DNA of 64,000 nt from Epiperipatus broadwayi (lineage: Eukaryota > Onychophora > Udeonychophora > Euonychophora > Peripatidae), in contig JAQFVV010000049.1 in assembly GCA_028023455.1 (NCBI GenBank), forward strand, positions 6,540,855 to 6,604,854, read 5' to 3'. Below are positions 13,568-24,708 of the stretch, piece by piece. Position numbers and translations under genes: made by a program. Within the stretch, counting starts at the first letter, position 1. Each line of letters begins with the position of its first letter. The notes beneath the pieces were generated by a model, which made no database searches, had not been told where the DNA came from, and saw only the letters and a program-made list of their open reading frames with translations.

Positions 13568-13739
13568 CTTCCATAACAGTTCACAGACCAATAATCTTTA
13601 AATCTGCTAAAGCTGCTCTTACAATTCTGTATTTCCTTTCCTCTTCCATCAATTATTTTATATTTAAAAGACTTTACAAATATGGACGAATAAATAGCGT
13701 CTTCATAGAAAATAACCTGTTTTTTTTTAATAACTTCCA
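13568..13739 (-). other. candidate internal exon
   Basis: On the minus strand a plausible acceptor (TGATTTCAG) is followed by 172 nt of open frame and then a near-consensus donor (AAG followed by GTAAAA). The encoded segment has mixed, protein-like composition, including YEDAIYSSIFVKSF and FSRFKDYWSVNCYG, with two cysteines and several aromatic residues. I do not recognise the family. No partner exon was identified, so this may be an exon of a gene mostly outside the window or a chance match. Confidence 0.3.
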
Positions 13740-13799
13740 CTGAAATCATAGACATATTTAATAGCAATAAAATTTACTAAATTACATTTATGATTACAT

Positions 13800-13850
13800 A
13801 ATGTGTGTATACGTATATGTATGTGTGAGTGTGTGTGTGTGTGTGCTTAT
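13800..13850 (+). repeat. (GT)n microsatellite
   Basis: An alternating GT tract with a few interruptions, including about nine consecutive GT dinucleotides around 13830. Confidence 0.85.
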
Positions 13851-15736
13851 ATTAGTGTTTTATCTTGGATCATAATCCCAATGGATAAGCTTCAAGAGTT
13901 AATAGTACTTTATTCAATGTTTATGTATATATAAAGAAAAGGATATAAAAATCTTATATATGTATGACACCAAACGTTTTTAGATATACATGTATGTATA
14001 TTAAGTTTGTTCCAAAGGCGGGTTGGGTTAACTAAGCAACAAATTACTACAATCACGTGACAATACTTACTCATCATTGACTAGTTTTTCATTTTGCTTG
14101 CATTGTTTTAATATAATTTATTGCAACATCTTAATTTTAAAGCTGCATTTAAACTTATAGAGCTCCTTATTTGTTTCACACCTGCTAAAAACTTTCTAAA
14201 AATAAAAATAAATGGAACAAGCTAGTATAACATGCAACACACGTGAGAAAATATGTTAAATTATATTGCACAGCAAATTGCTATATATTTGTCCTTAGCT
14301 GATATTTTATACAAGCAAAAACTTTGTTCTTTTGTGAATATTTTTGTTCTTGTTTTATCTGATGGAAAGAGAGAGAGAGAGAGAGATCATTTACATTTGA
14401 GAGAATGGCATTCAATTAAAAATAATATGGTATTAATAATGATGATAATATAAGTTTTTTCATTTAATTTGATATCTAGACACCAAATGTTCAAATACTT
14501 TATGGCCATTTGATAAAGTTTATTCTTTGGAACATACAGTATATAATATAGATTTATATAGGATTAATATTTGACACACAATATTTAAAAACATAGAATA
14601 ATAGATGTATTACGAAAGGATAAATATTGTAGGCAAATTTTTATTAATTATTTTTTTAAAATAACCATTGGGCGATGCTATAATTTAATTAAGCATGATA
14701 TCAACAAATGGGAGACATCTTTTAATGTTTTCCAAATGAAAAAAAAAAAAAAACTAGTTTGATAAACTTGAATATAATACGTTTTGGAAAATCTGGTTAT
14801 CTTTTATGAAATTTTATTTAAATTGATTTAAAATTACAATTTATATTGCAAGACATCATTATGGATAATTTTTAATTATGCTTGACCATTTAAGGTAAAA
14901 ATATATCCATTTATTTTTTCATTATTTAGTTTTAGTTTCAATTTTTAAAGACACGAATTTGGATCTTAACCCCAAGATATTGAGAAATTATTGCTTTAAA
15001 AATAATGGATAAGTCCATGCTATTTAATAAATTGTAGCGGTTGGTTATAGATCACTCTAAAAAAAAAAAAAAAATACAGACGAAAGCAGACATAAGATCA
15101 ATTTTTTTTAAGGAAAAATAAACTTATCACATTACTGTATTTCTCACAACATTACGTTTTGGTAAAGACTTCATAGAGATTACCGATTTTAGACTTGAAA
15201 TCTCTATCATTTAATCACCTAATATATGAATGTAGAAAAAAAAGATAATTGCTGTAAGAGATTCATTTTTATAAACTCCCTAATAGAAAACAAAATAATA
15301 GCTAGAATAATGTAAAATTTCTGTTAAATAATAATCTTTTCTTCTCCACATATTTCAATTATTACATTTATTATTTCAATGAATAACTTTTATCCGTCTT
15401 AGTGAAAAAATAATAATATAATATTTAAACAATGAAATAATATTGACTTTTTATTTCAATCATATGTCAGTTGATTAAATGAAGAATTAAAAAAAATGAA
15501 TATTTAATTAAAAATTAAATGCGTTAATATTTAAATTAAACATTTTTGCCTCAAAGTCATAAAACATATTACATGTATAAAGATTTTAATCCTAATTGCA
15601 AATTTACTTGAAACTGAAGATAATTAAATAATTTCTTTTCATTTTACAAGATTCGTAGAGGGCAGCACTCATTAGTATTTATAAACACAAATATTTTTTA
15701 AATAAATCAAAAAACGTGTTCAAACATTAACAAAAA
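13851..15736. other. AT-rich non-coding DNA
   Basis: Only simple tracts were seen: (GA)n at about 14368-14387 and long A-runs at about 14738 and 15060. Confidence 0.4.
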
Positions 15737-15836
15737 GTCAAGGTTTGTGGCCGAGTGGTTAGCACAGCTGTCTTACAATCAGTTGTCCCGGGATTCGCTT
15801 CCCGGCCGACGCTTTGACACATTAAAAAAAAAAAAA
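15737..15836 (+). repeat. tRNA-derived SINE, copy 1
   Basis: A tRNA-like unit with an A-box-like block (TGGCCGAGTGG, about 15749) and a B-box-like block (GGATTCGCTTCC, about 15791), followed by a 12-13-base A-run. The ends pair as an extended acceptor stem: GTCAAGG at the start with CTTTGAC at the end. The anticodon loop reads CTTACAA (anticodon TAC, valine-like). It is not a functional tRNA gene: the stems carry mismatches, the B box is altered and the A-tail marks retroposition. Related copies are at 44490 and 55812. Confidence 0.75.
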
Positions 15837-17880
15837 CAATTAAAAAAAAAAAAAAAACAGGTATTAAATGTCTGAAATTATGCCAGAGTTAGCAGAAAGA
15901 AAAAGCTTAGTAATGAAGATTATTTAAAATACATTTTTTTTTTTTTGTAGCTAAATGATTTCATTGCAGCTGGAGTATAATCAGTCAGTCTCTCTTGCGC
16001 CTTACAGATATTGGTCGATAAATAATTTTAGCGAATCATTCTTACCCAAAGAATAATACACACAAATTTAACTCCCATAAAAGTCTTCACCAGTAATTGC
16101 CAATCGGTGCCCTGCTGTTTACTATTCTTCTTTTGAGAAGTTTTATACTCTATCTATGTTATAGGACAGTGATTTAACTTTAACCTAATAGTGAGATCCC
16201 GAAACTCTCTCTCTCTCTCTCCATATATATATATGTAAAAACGTGGATCAGCAGTGCATTTGCCAATCATGACTACAATTTAGATTCGAATACAAGCCTA
16301 CCAAATTTATATATGTATATATTTCAAAATAATATATATGTTGTCAGATAGTTAGTTAATATTGGTCAGTAAATGTATATTTAGCTATTGTTAGTTTAAA
16401 GAGTGAAACAATAATGAAATTATGCTTAAATCCTCATCATTAAGCAGTTACTCTTATAAGTCCTACTTTTTCTTCCTCCCTCTTTAAGGACTTATTAGCA
16501 AAACCTATATTATGTAGTGAATTATTTATATTTTAGCTTTAACCATTTACACACACATATATATATATAGAGAGAGAGTTAATAATAATTTATATATATA
16601 CAATTTGTTTGATTCAACTCTGTATATATACAGATTTTAATTAATCAAAAAAATTGTATAGTATAAATTATTATAAAATATGTAAAACAATTATGATTTA
16701 AAATAAGCTCTATCATCTTTATTTTTTGAATTTAAACGAAGTTATAAATGTAACAATTAATTCCTCAGATACAAAAGAGCAATGGAGTAAAATAACTAAA
16801 GATTTGATTATCAGTAGTAGTTAAACAATTTCCTTGAATCATGAAATCTGCCATCAAAGGTAAAATAATATCTAAAAATATAAAGATAACAAAGAAATTT
16901 TATTACAATAAAATTATTTTATACTTTAAAAGATTTGAAAATTACTTCAAATCGAAAGATTTCACGTTGTTTATTTATTTATAATATTTAGTGAATTAAA
17001 TGTGAAGGTATTTAAAGCTTCATGCTCTCATTTCAAAATGCTTAAGACTGGCTTATTTATAAATAAATTTAAGTAGAGAAGAAGGTGGGAACCGTCTTTT
17101 TCTTTAAAATCTCTGCCTTGTGTTTTGACTTGAAAGTTTCCTATGCAGTCATTATTACATCTGATTGACTGTCATATAAGCATTTTTAAGGCACTTCTGA
17201 CAAAGGTTTCAGCCTTTCACGTTATTATTTTAAAGGAAAACAAACACACGCATACATATAAAGTATTTACTAATAAACTTAAAAATACTTGTAATAAACA
17301 AGGAAAACATATTAAAGACATCTTTGTTGCAAAAATATTTGAAATTATCATGTATACTTGAATTATTTTGTTTGAGATATCACAGATACTGGAACTACTG
17401 AAAATTTTTTAGTTTTATATTACAGAAAGCATTAAAAGTGTTTCCATTGCTACATATGTAAAGCACAATCTTTTTATTATAAATAGTTTATCGAAACTAA
17501 AATCCACTCCAATAGTCCGCGTAAAAAAACAGTGCAGTGAAAAAAAATATTATCAAGCTTGAAAATTGCTAGGTGGTGAGAGTTTGAGCATTTTGCCATT
17601 TTTTAATTGATTCTCTTGCTAAAAAATAATTAAGTATCTATTTGCTGACCAATGTTGGATAGTTAGCTGAGTTGGCTATCAATTAGCTATCGGAGAAAAA
17701 AATTCCAAATCTCTTTTGAGGAATTTAACTTGGATCAGATTCAAGTCCCTGATCATAGTATAATAGGAGAATGTATTATATTTTATCTTAGATATATATA
17801 TGAAAATATTTTTAGTGCAGACTGTTGTCTGAAATAAATAACAAATATCAAATCACTTAAATGTTACGAAATTTTGGACT
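15837..17880. other. AT-rich non-coding DNA
   Basis: Simple tracts only: poly(A) at about 15842, (TC)n at about 16206-16221 and TA/AG runs at about 16555-16580. Confidence 0.4.
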
Positions 17881-17882
17881 AT

Positions 17883-17971
17883 GCTCTCTGTGAAATAAAC
17901 ATTTAGAGTCTGCATCTCAAAACAGCTGCCATTTTAAAATGTGGGTTCTAAACATTTATTTCACAGAGGAT
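17883..17971. repeat. hairpin with 23-bp arms
   Basis: CTCTGTGAAATAAACATTTAG is followed about 42 bases later by its near-exact reverse complement (CTAAACATTTATTTCACAGAG). There is one mismatch in the arm. It abuts the hairpin MITE at 18000. Confidence 0.6.
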
Positions 17972-17999
17972 TTAGAAAAAATTTCTAAACATTTGAGGT

Positions 18000-18169
18000 G
18001 ATGTATATTCACAGCACAAAAGCTAAATATTAATAAACCAATGAAATATCCACAATATGTTATCAAGATATATTGTAAATGTAAAAAAACAGAAGTTGCC
18101 TTAATAATAGATTGTGGATATTGTATTGGTTTATTAAGCTTTGCATTTATGCTGTGAAAAATTACATCT
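18000..18169. mobile_element. hairpin MITE
   Basis: Arms of about 57 bp pair imperfectly: GATGTATATTCACAGC at the left end with GCTGTGAAAAATTACATC at the right end, and AAACCAATGAAATATCCACAAT with its reverse complement inside. The centre is about 55 bp. No coding capacity. Confidence 0.6.
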
Positions 18170-18310
18170 GGAAATCTATTACTATTGGAGAATAATTGAT
18201 ATATATATAATATAATAATAGTGTCCCATAGTTTAACAATGATAGGCAAAAAAAATAATAAATTAAATGAACATGAGAATCAATGATATGATATCCTTGG
18301 ACAAATGAAA

Positions 18311-18470
18311 TTAAAAATAAAATAAAGCTTATCTAAATAATACATACATGATATATACTATTTAAGATCTGTAATAGTGTAGATAATATATTAAAAATAA
18401 AATAAAGCTTATCTAAATAATATATATATATATGATGTGTACTATTTAAGGTCAGTAGTAGAGTGGATAA
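18311..18470 (+). repeat. 80-bp tandem duplication
   Basis: Two consecutive units, 18311-18390 and 18391-18470, each begin TTAAAAATAAAATAAAGC and end AGATAATATA or GGATAATATA. They differ at scattered positions, including the TA tract in the middle. Confidence 0.8.
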
Positions 18471-19159
18471 TATATTAGTTAAATAAAAATTATAAGAAGT
18501 AGTTAGTAATAAATAAAATTAACACTGCTAATTAAAAAATAAAAAGTTATGTGAGATGTACTATTGCTATATTCAAACTCATAATGTTGAACTGAATAGA
18601 ATATTGTAAGTTATTGTATGAAATAGGATGTGTCCTTTGTAAATTTGTTTTAGGAACACATAGTTAGCTATGAATAGTTTTGTGAATTAAAATATTTATA
18701 TTAATATTTTTTTAATAAATCCATTTAGTTTTTTAAAATTAAATCAGAAAGTGTGATATATGACAATTGAAAAATTGTATATGTCTGAATATAAAATATA
18801 TTTTAATATATTCAAAAATTGTTATTTCATAATTGTGTCTGTACTTGAAAAAAATACTGATTTGGCTATTTTATAAGCTATGTAAAGGAAAGGATATTAT
18901 TTTTTGTGCTAAACAAAATTTTGTTGTGTAATATATATAGTTTAGTTTATTAATGTTATAATTGCCAAAGCAATTGTTTAAATTATACAATAAAAATTTA
19001 AAAAACAGTAATCCAATTAATTCATTAAAAATATACTCCCCAAGTTATTATTTAAAATTGTTAGTTTATATAAAATATACTTTTATTTATACAATAAAAT
19101 AATAAAACTTGTTATAAAATTAACTTCTGACTGAAACACACAGGCTTATTATATATCTG
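18471..19159. other. AT-rich non-coding DNA
   Basis: Nothing recognised. Confidence 0.4.
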
Positions 19160-19690
19160 TGTTTATATATGTAGTATATAGGGTATATGAACACAGACTT
19201 TCACATAACCCACCACTCTCCACACTATCTCATAACACTGATACACTTGAACACATATATGTCGAAAAGATAAATAATCACCAATATACGTATTTCATGC
19301 TAAACCAGCAACCATCCCTTGTATTCAATGGATTATATCCTGTGTATGAGGGGTCAGGTTGACCTTAGGTCAACATGGGTGTGACAATAATCTTGGCCTC
19401 AGGGTGGCCTTTGAGCATTCCATCATCAGATTTTCAATTGGATGGACCATTGAAGAGTTGGAGTGTGGAGTGGATTGAAGCCTGTCCATTAAAGTATGAG
19501 GATTGGCTATCTTAATATATATCTGAGCACTTATAGCATATAAGTGTAGAGATGGTAATCTGGACCAACTGATGATTGCTGGTTTAGCATGAAATATGTA
19601 TATTGGTGATTATTTATCTTTTCGACATATATGTGTTCAAGTGTATCAATGGTATGAGATAGTGTGGAGAGTGGTGAGTCATGTGAAAAT
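19160..19690. mobile_element. foldback MITE family A, copy A1 (palindromic form)
   Basis: The left part (about 19160-19325) is the terminal region of the family read in reverse; the right part (about 19340-19690) is a longer copy read forward. The two halves pair over about 115 bp (19190-19311 with 19577-19687). Diagnostic blocks are ACACAGACTTTCA near the ends, CACTCTCCACACTAT, CATATATGT in the arms and GGTCAACATGGGTGTGA in the unpaired right half. Related copies occur at 28157, 46637, 50742 and 52563. No coding capacity. Confidence 0.7.
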
Positions 19691-21696
19691 TAACTTCTGT
19701 AATTTGAAAATAAGACTATTTGAATCCTATAAAATTTAAAATAGAGAAGTTCAGCAAAAAACAGGTTAATGGCATTAAAGTTAAAATGAATATACTTTAT
19801 GAATTTGATCATTAAGAAGATAAAAAGTGGATAGCTGTAGGAAACTTGAAAGTCTGAATTTTAATATCACAATAGACAAATTTAATAAATAAATAAACAA
19901 ATCACAATAAGATTTAACTTTCAAAGACTGAATTGTTGAAGAGTTTTCAATTACTGAGATGTAATTACTATCAACTTCACAGTAATAAGTAATTAAAGCA
20001 TTTCTGTAAATTAATTGTCATTTAATGTTTAAAAATTAAATATTACTATAATTCATTTATTTATTTATTATATACATGATTTTAAAAAGATAAATATTTT
20101 TAAATTGTTTTGCTGCAGATCAAAATTTTGTTTGGTCATTTAGCCACTGTGTACTAATAAAATATTATTACTATTTACTAAGTTAAACAAAAGTTGAATG
20201 GCAATGGCTTTATACTATTTTTTTTAACAATGACCTAAAGTTAAATAGTGGGATTAAATAATGATTACCTGAATAAATAAATCTTCTAGTCTTGCATAAA
20301 ATCTTCACCTACTTGAAAATTATGTCAAGTTCAATGTAGTTTTAAGTCATAACTTATGACAATGGTAAGCATTTATCCTAAATATTATAATAAGAAGTTC
20401 ATATATATATATATATTAATTCAAATATTATTATGAATTCATAGTATTATTTTCAGGAACTGCCATGTAGAATATATATATACTTTAATGGGTTAAGAAA
20501 AAGTGAATACATGTCTAAAGATAGCTTATTTTGATAAAGCATCATCTTTTTATTCTTTATCAGGTTTTTAACTAAGCATAATAATATGTAAGCATAGAGT
20601 AGTAACTTTGTTTCAATTTTCACCATATTCAAAAGATTTCTGTAATTTATTGGAGTGGTAATATGGTAGATATAAAAAGCTAAGATATCTTGGATTGAAA
20701 CTCAACCTGTTTCTTCCAGTATTTAAAAATCATACAACCTTCTGTGTGACTAACAACTCATTTACTAATATTTTTTTATTTATTCCAAATAAAACAATTC
20801 AGTAATATATTTAAAGTCAGCCAAAATGATAAAATCTATGAATAAAAATAGCTATATACTATTTTGTGAACTAATATAGCATAATAATCAGAGTAAAATA
20901 TGAACCAGTCATTACTAAAAAATTAAAAAAATTATCTCAATGTTGAATATCAGCTCAGGTTATGAGTGAATGTTGAAGGATTTTAATGAAAGTAATTTAA
21001 AAATTACAACTATAACACCATAGAAAAATGTTCAAGTATGCAATTTGCCTTTAGTAAGATGTTTGATAGCTTTAAATAATTCATTGTTGGGAAATGGTTT
21101 CCCAGATTTTTTAACAAAAGGCTAATAATTTATCTTACTATAGGCTGATCAAATAACAAATTGTAAGAATGTTTGTATTTTTTGACTTTTTTGCTCTTTA
21201 TTTTAATAATACTTAAATACTCATTCATTTGTCAATAACTGAATTAGATTAATTCTGAACTTATTAACTAACCCAACTATCTTGAAATGTCTCACTCAGA
21301 TTTGAGCTCCAAATTGAATCCATTGCATATAACTTAAGCTTGCAAGCCATGCATATTACAAGAGACTTCATTAACACATGCAATAAAATTTTAGCATTTT
21401 TATTTGTTATGACTATGATTTGAATCTTTTGTACTGAGCAGACTTTTGACTTCCAGGAAGGTTTAGTATTTTTTTTGCAAGTATTATTTTAAATAACTGG
21501 AAAAAGTGGTTTATGATTGAATATATGACTATACTTAAATAAAAAGTAAAACATAGATATGGCAACCATATTTTAGAGGCAAAAAGGATAAATCAAAAAT
21601 TGTTTACTAGTAAAAAAAAACATTGAATTTGTTTAAAAATAAGAGTCATAGATCAATTCATAGATCACATGACCCTATCTCTTAAGCTTGTAAGTT
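19691..21696. other. AT-rich non-coding DNA
   Basis: Nothing recognised apart from short TA tracts. Confidence 0.4.
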
Positions 21697-21884
21697 ATAA
21701 ACAATGAGGATTGCCAAATCTTCTACAAGCTTAGCTACCCTGACACCTCTCTGAGGAGTGCCAAAGTATGAAAACATGGTCAGGGGTTTGGGGAGGGGTT
21801 CCTGACAGAGATATTTTAAGTGCTGGCTCTGGCTAAGCATTTATCATAAAGCTTGTAGAGGAATTGGAAATCCTCACTGTTTAT
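21697..21884. mobile_element. hairpin MITE
   Basis: Terminal inverted repeats of about 33 bp: AAACAATGAGGATT at the left and AATCCTCACTGTTT at the right, continuing into CTACAAGCTT and AAGCTTGTAG. The interior is GC-richer (for example GGGGTTTGGGGAGGGG-like sequence near 21785) and non-coding. Confidence 0.7.
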
Positions 21885-22709
21885 TGAATTTGTTTGTTTC
21901 ATTAAAATTAAAAGATTGTATAATACTTATTATAAAGCATAAATATATATAAAATATTTTAAACGATTGTAAAATTACTTTAAAAAGAATAATGCCCATA
22001 TTTTTCACAAGAGAATATTTTTTTAATACATCATGTTTTTTTTTAGTTCATATAATTGTATATTTTCAATACAATTTTTTGGTAGAACTTGACATATTGT
22101 AGCATTCTTCAATCTTTACATTGGTAACATAACTTATTAATATATAATCAAATAATTGGCTGTTATTTATATTTATGTTCCAGGCATTAAAAGTGAACAA
22201 AATGCTTTCTTTGATCTTTAGTCCCAAAGCGATTTCTCCTAGTAAAACCATTCAAGTACTACCTTTCACATGAAATAGCTATCCCACTTATTTAAATAAT
22301 CAAGGCAGGTTTGGCAAAGATACGAATTGCATCTTTAAATATGTTGGCATCAGTGATTTAAAATTTTCAAAATCTATTTTTTTTTTAAATATTTAGAGTA
22401 AAAAGCCTTTTAATTGTTCTACTCAATTAATTTCAACTTCAATTCTTTTACATACATGAAGATTTCACACACTGAAACATCTTGTGATTCAATTTTCAAA
22501 ATATATTACTGCATAAGGTTGGTTGTGAATAAAAAAAATAACTGTCTCTAATAACACAATATTAAAAAGTTTTTTTCAGAACACTACGACTTAAGTAATT
22601 TAAACTACTACATGTGCATGCTGTATGGACAGATAATGAAGCTAGTAAATATATATAATTAGACATAAGATATTAATTTACTTTAAATATAAGAATATTG
22701 ATTTATTTG
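21885..22709. other. AT-rich non-coding DNA
   Basis: A 61-codon minus frame at 22066-22251 is open but matches no family I know. Confidence 0.35.
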
Positions 22710-22753
22710 AGCTAAGCACTTTCAACAGACTTCTTGCTCTCATACTCATAGCT
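22710..22753 (-). repeat. PLE-terminus-like hairpin
   Basis: On the minus strand AGCTA and TAGCT close a stem around a segment that begins ATGAGTATGAG and contains GAAA before the closing strand. The 14-base string GCTATGAGTATGAG is identical to the one in the hairpin at 23250-23290, which lies just downstream of a Penelope-like endonuclease frame. It may mark the end of a second, otherwise lost, PLE. Confidence 0.4.
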
Positions 22754-23249
22754 GCTGTTATTAAAACTGCATTTTAGAAAAGAAATTTATGCAAAGTGAT
22801 GCAAATAATTTATAACTGCCAAGCTGGTGGAGGAACAAGTCATTCCATTTTGCTGTAATCTAGTGTGTATTTTTTATATTGAACATCTGCATAATCACAA
22901 AATTCTTTTAATTTTTCCACACTGATTATGTAGATGTAAAAAATGTAAATAATTTTTGACTAACATTGATACCAGCACTTATGCAGTTTTGAGTACATAG
23001 ACATTATAATTAACACCAAGCAGTTTATTGTCTCATAAATTTTATATTTTCAAAATATTTTTTCCTGCTACCAAAATTGCAGATGGTGAATCAGCACATA
23101 AAGTAAAGAATTTATCAATAATTTCATATCTATTTAGCAGTTCCTGATGTATGAGTAATAAATGTGGTTTTAATTTCTCCTTATTTGTAATAATAAAAAT
23201 ACTTAATTGTAAATTATTAGAGAAAAAATATATAGTTAATAATAAATTT
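22754..23249. other. non-coding DNA, possibly PLE-derived
   Basis: It lies between two related terminal hairpins, downstream of the PLE endonuclease frame on the same strand. No frame is supported. Confidence 0.3.
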
Positions 23250-23293
23250 GGCTGAACGTTTTCGAGGAACTGTGCCTCATACTCATAGCCTTC
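23250..23293 (-). other. PLE 3'-end hairpin, hammerhead-like block
   Basis: On the minus strand, about 55 bp after the PLE stop codon: GGCT...AGCC close a stem, an inner stem GAGG-CACAGTT-CCTC follows, and it is followed directly by GAAAACGTTC. Penelope-like elements are known to carry hammerhead-ribozyme motifs whose conserved 3' side reads CGAAACGTT. Here the GAAA block and stem II are recognisable, but the CUGAUGA core is not intact and there is one extra A, so a working ribozyme is not claimed. Confidence 0.45.
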
Positions 23294-23343
23294 GTGAAAA
23301 TGTACTTAATATATGTAAATGAGAATATTCAAATGAGTTACTG

Positions 23344-23812
23344 TTACGTAGCCCATTTTTTCGAGATGTCGAAGCACGTGTCTCTTCTGTTGATTGCATG
23401 GATGTCTCTGTTAATGTAGAATGCCTCTTTTATTTTTCTCCTGTAGTCGTTTGGTTCTGAGCATAAAATAACGGGGTTAGCGGGTATGAAATTGTGCCCT
23501 GATTGTTTAGTATGTTCAAAAAATGCAGAAGATGTACTGCTGTTCGTTTGGGCTCTGTTGAAGGTGTACCGATGTTGAGCCAATCTGGTGTTAATTGTGG
23601 CTTTCGTTTCACCATAATATGTGGCGTGGCATCCAGCTTGGGGGCAGGAAATGGAGTACACCACATGTGGGGTGAGCGCTGGATCAATGTAGTCTTTGGA
23701 GTTATTGATCAACCTATTAGTGTTGGGTGGAGTTCTGAATATTATGCTGAATTTGTTGCTCAAGGTTTTCGTTAGTTTGCTGGATATTTTAGGGATGTCC
23801 AGATAGAATTTT
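23344..23812 (-). pseudogene. Penelope-like element, linker plus GIY-YIG endonuclease
   Basis: This is the 3' part of a Penelope-like retroelement. The frame 23344-23763 can be extended upstream without a stop to about 23810 (FYLDIPKISSKL), which is the linker between RT and endonuclease. The GIY-YIG motifs are VVYSI and TYYGET, with the catalytic-type arginine in INTRLAQH and a glutamate in KIKEAFYI. A CX5C pair (CPQAGC) precedes YYGET and two histidines follow in FFEHTKQSGH, matching the Zn-binding insertion known for PLE endonucleases. The frame ends at SKKWAT, a usual PLE C-terminal form. The RT is missing, so the copy is 5'-truncated. The endonuclease frame itself is unbroken, so the insertion is younger than the other PLE pieces here. 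Confidence 0.88.
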
Positions 23813-24026
23813 TAAATTTTAAATCTTTATTTTCATACTTAATTGAGTAAAAAATATGTGACTAGAGTGAGGTTTAATTTAATATTTTTATGAATAGAAC
23901 ATTTTGATAAATGGTAATGTAACTTTTTTTGCATAAGACAATTGAATGTGGATTGAAGACATTACAGTTCTGGAGCAAGACTACTTTCTAAACTAGTCTT
24001 CATTAATTATAAAGTATAATCATTGT
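23813..24026. other. AT-rich non-coding DNA
   Basis: Nothing recognised. Confidence 0.4.
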
Positions 24027-24708
24027 TACTAAGAGGAACAAATTCTCCATAGAGTAGTGTCACTAGTACAAGCTTTAATAATCAATGGATGCAGAAAGGT
24101 TTGTGCATAAAATCCTTATCTAGTGTCTACTCATCCACCATCCCAAGACTAGTATCTAGCTTATGGTTTTCATCAATGAGAAGCCTTGGATTTACAAACC
24201 CTGGACCTAGATCTTAGGACCTAGTGCAACCCTTCAGCAGCCAACTTTTACATATTTGACTAACTATAAAGCTAGAAGCTTAAGATGAAAATACCATAAT
24301 GTTGCCAACTCACACACATTTGCTTGTATAATCATACAGATCTGAACTCAGTTGGGCATCTAAATATTTTGGTCTTTGTTTTTTCAAAAATCACAGTTAC
24401 CATTATCCAAGCAAATGAGCTTAGGCTGGAAACATTATAGTGTTTTTATCTTGGGATCCTAGCTTTATAGTTAGCCACATAGATAAAAGGTGTTTGCTGG
24501 AGGGTTGCATTAGATCCCAAGTTCTAGGTGTAATGCTCTCAAATCCAAAGCTCCTCATTGATAAAACCCACAAGCTAGAACTTAGTCTAGGGATGTTGGA
24601 TAAATGGCCATTAGATAGGGATTTTATGCACAATCATTCCTGCATCCATTGGTTAAGAAAGCTTGTATTTGGTGGCACTATTGTATGGAGAGTTTGGTAC
24701 TCTTAGTA
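24027..24708. mobile_element. ~680-bp foldback element, TA-flanked
   Basis: Two arms of about 260 bp (24027-24295 and 24425-24708) are reverse complements at roughly three-quarters identity by eye, with a spacer of about 130 bp. The outer ends read TACTAAGAG and CTCTTAGTA; if the TA is a target duplication the terminal repeat begins CTAAGAGG. This fits a Tc1/mariner-like, non-autonomous long-TIR element. The opposed open frames 24421-24633 and 24440-24706 lie inside an arm and are not supported as genes. Confidence 0.7.

Noticed and set aside
24421-24706. Opposed 70- and 88-codon frames
   Set aside because: Both lie in one arm of the foldback element and have no family match.
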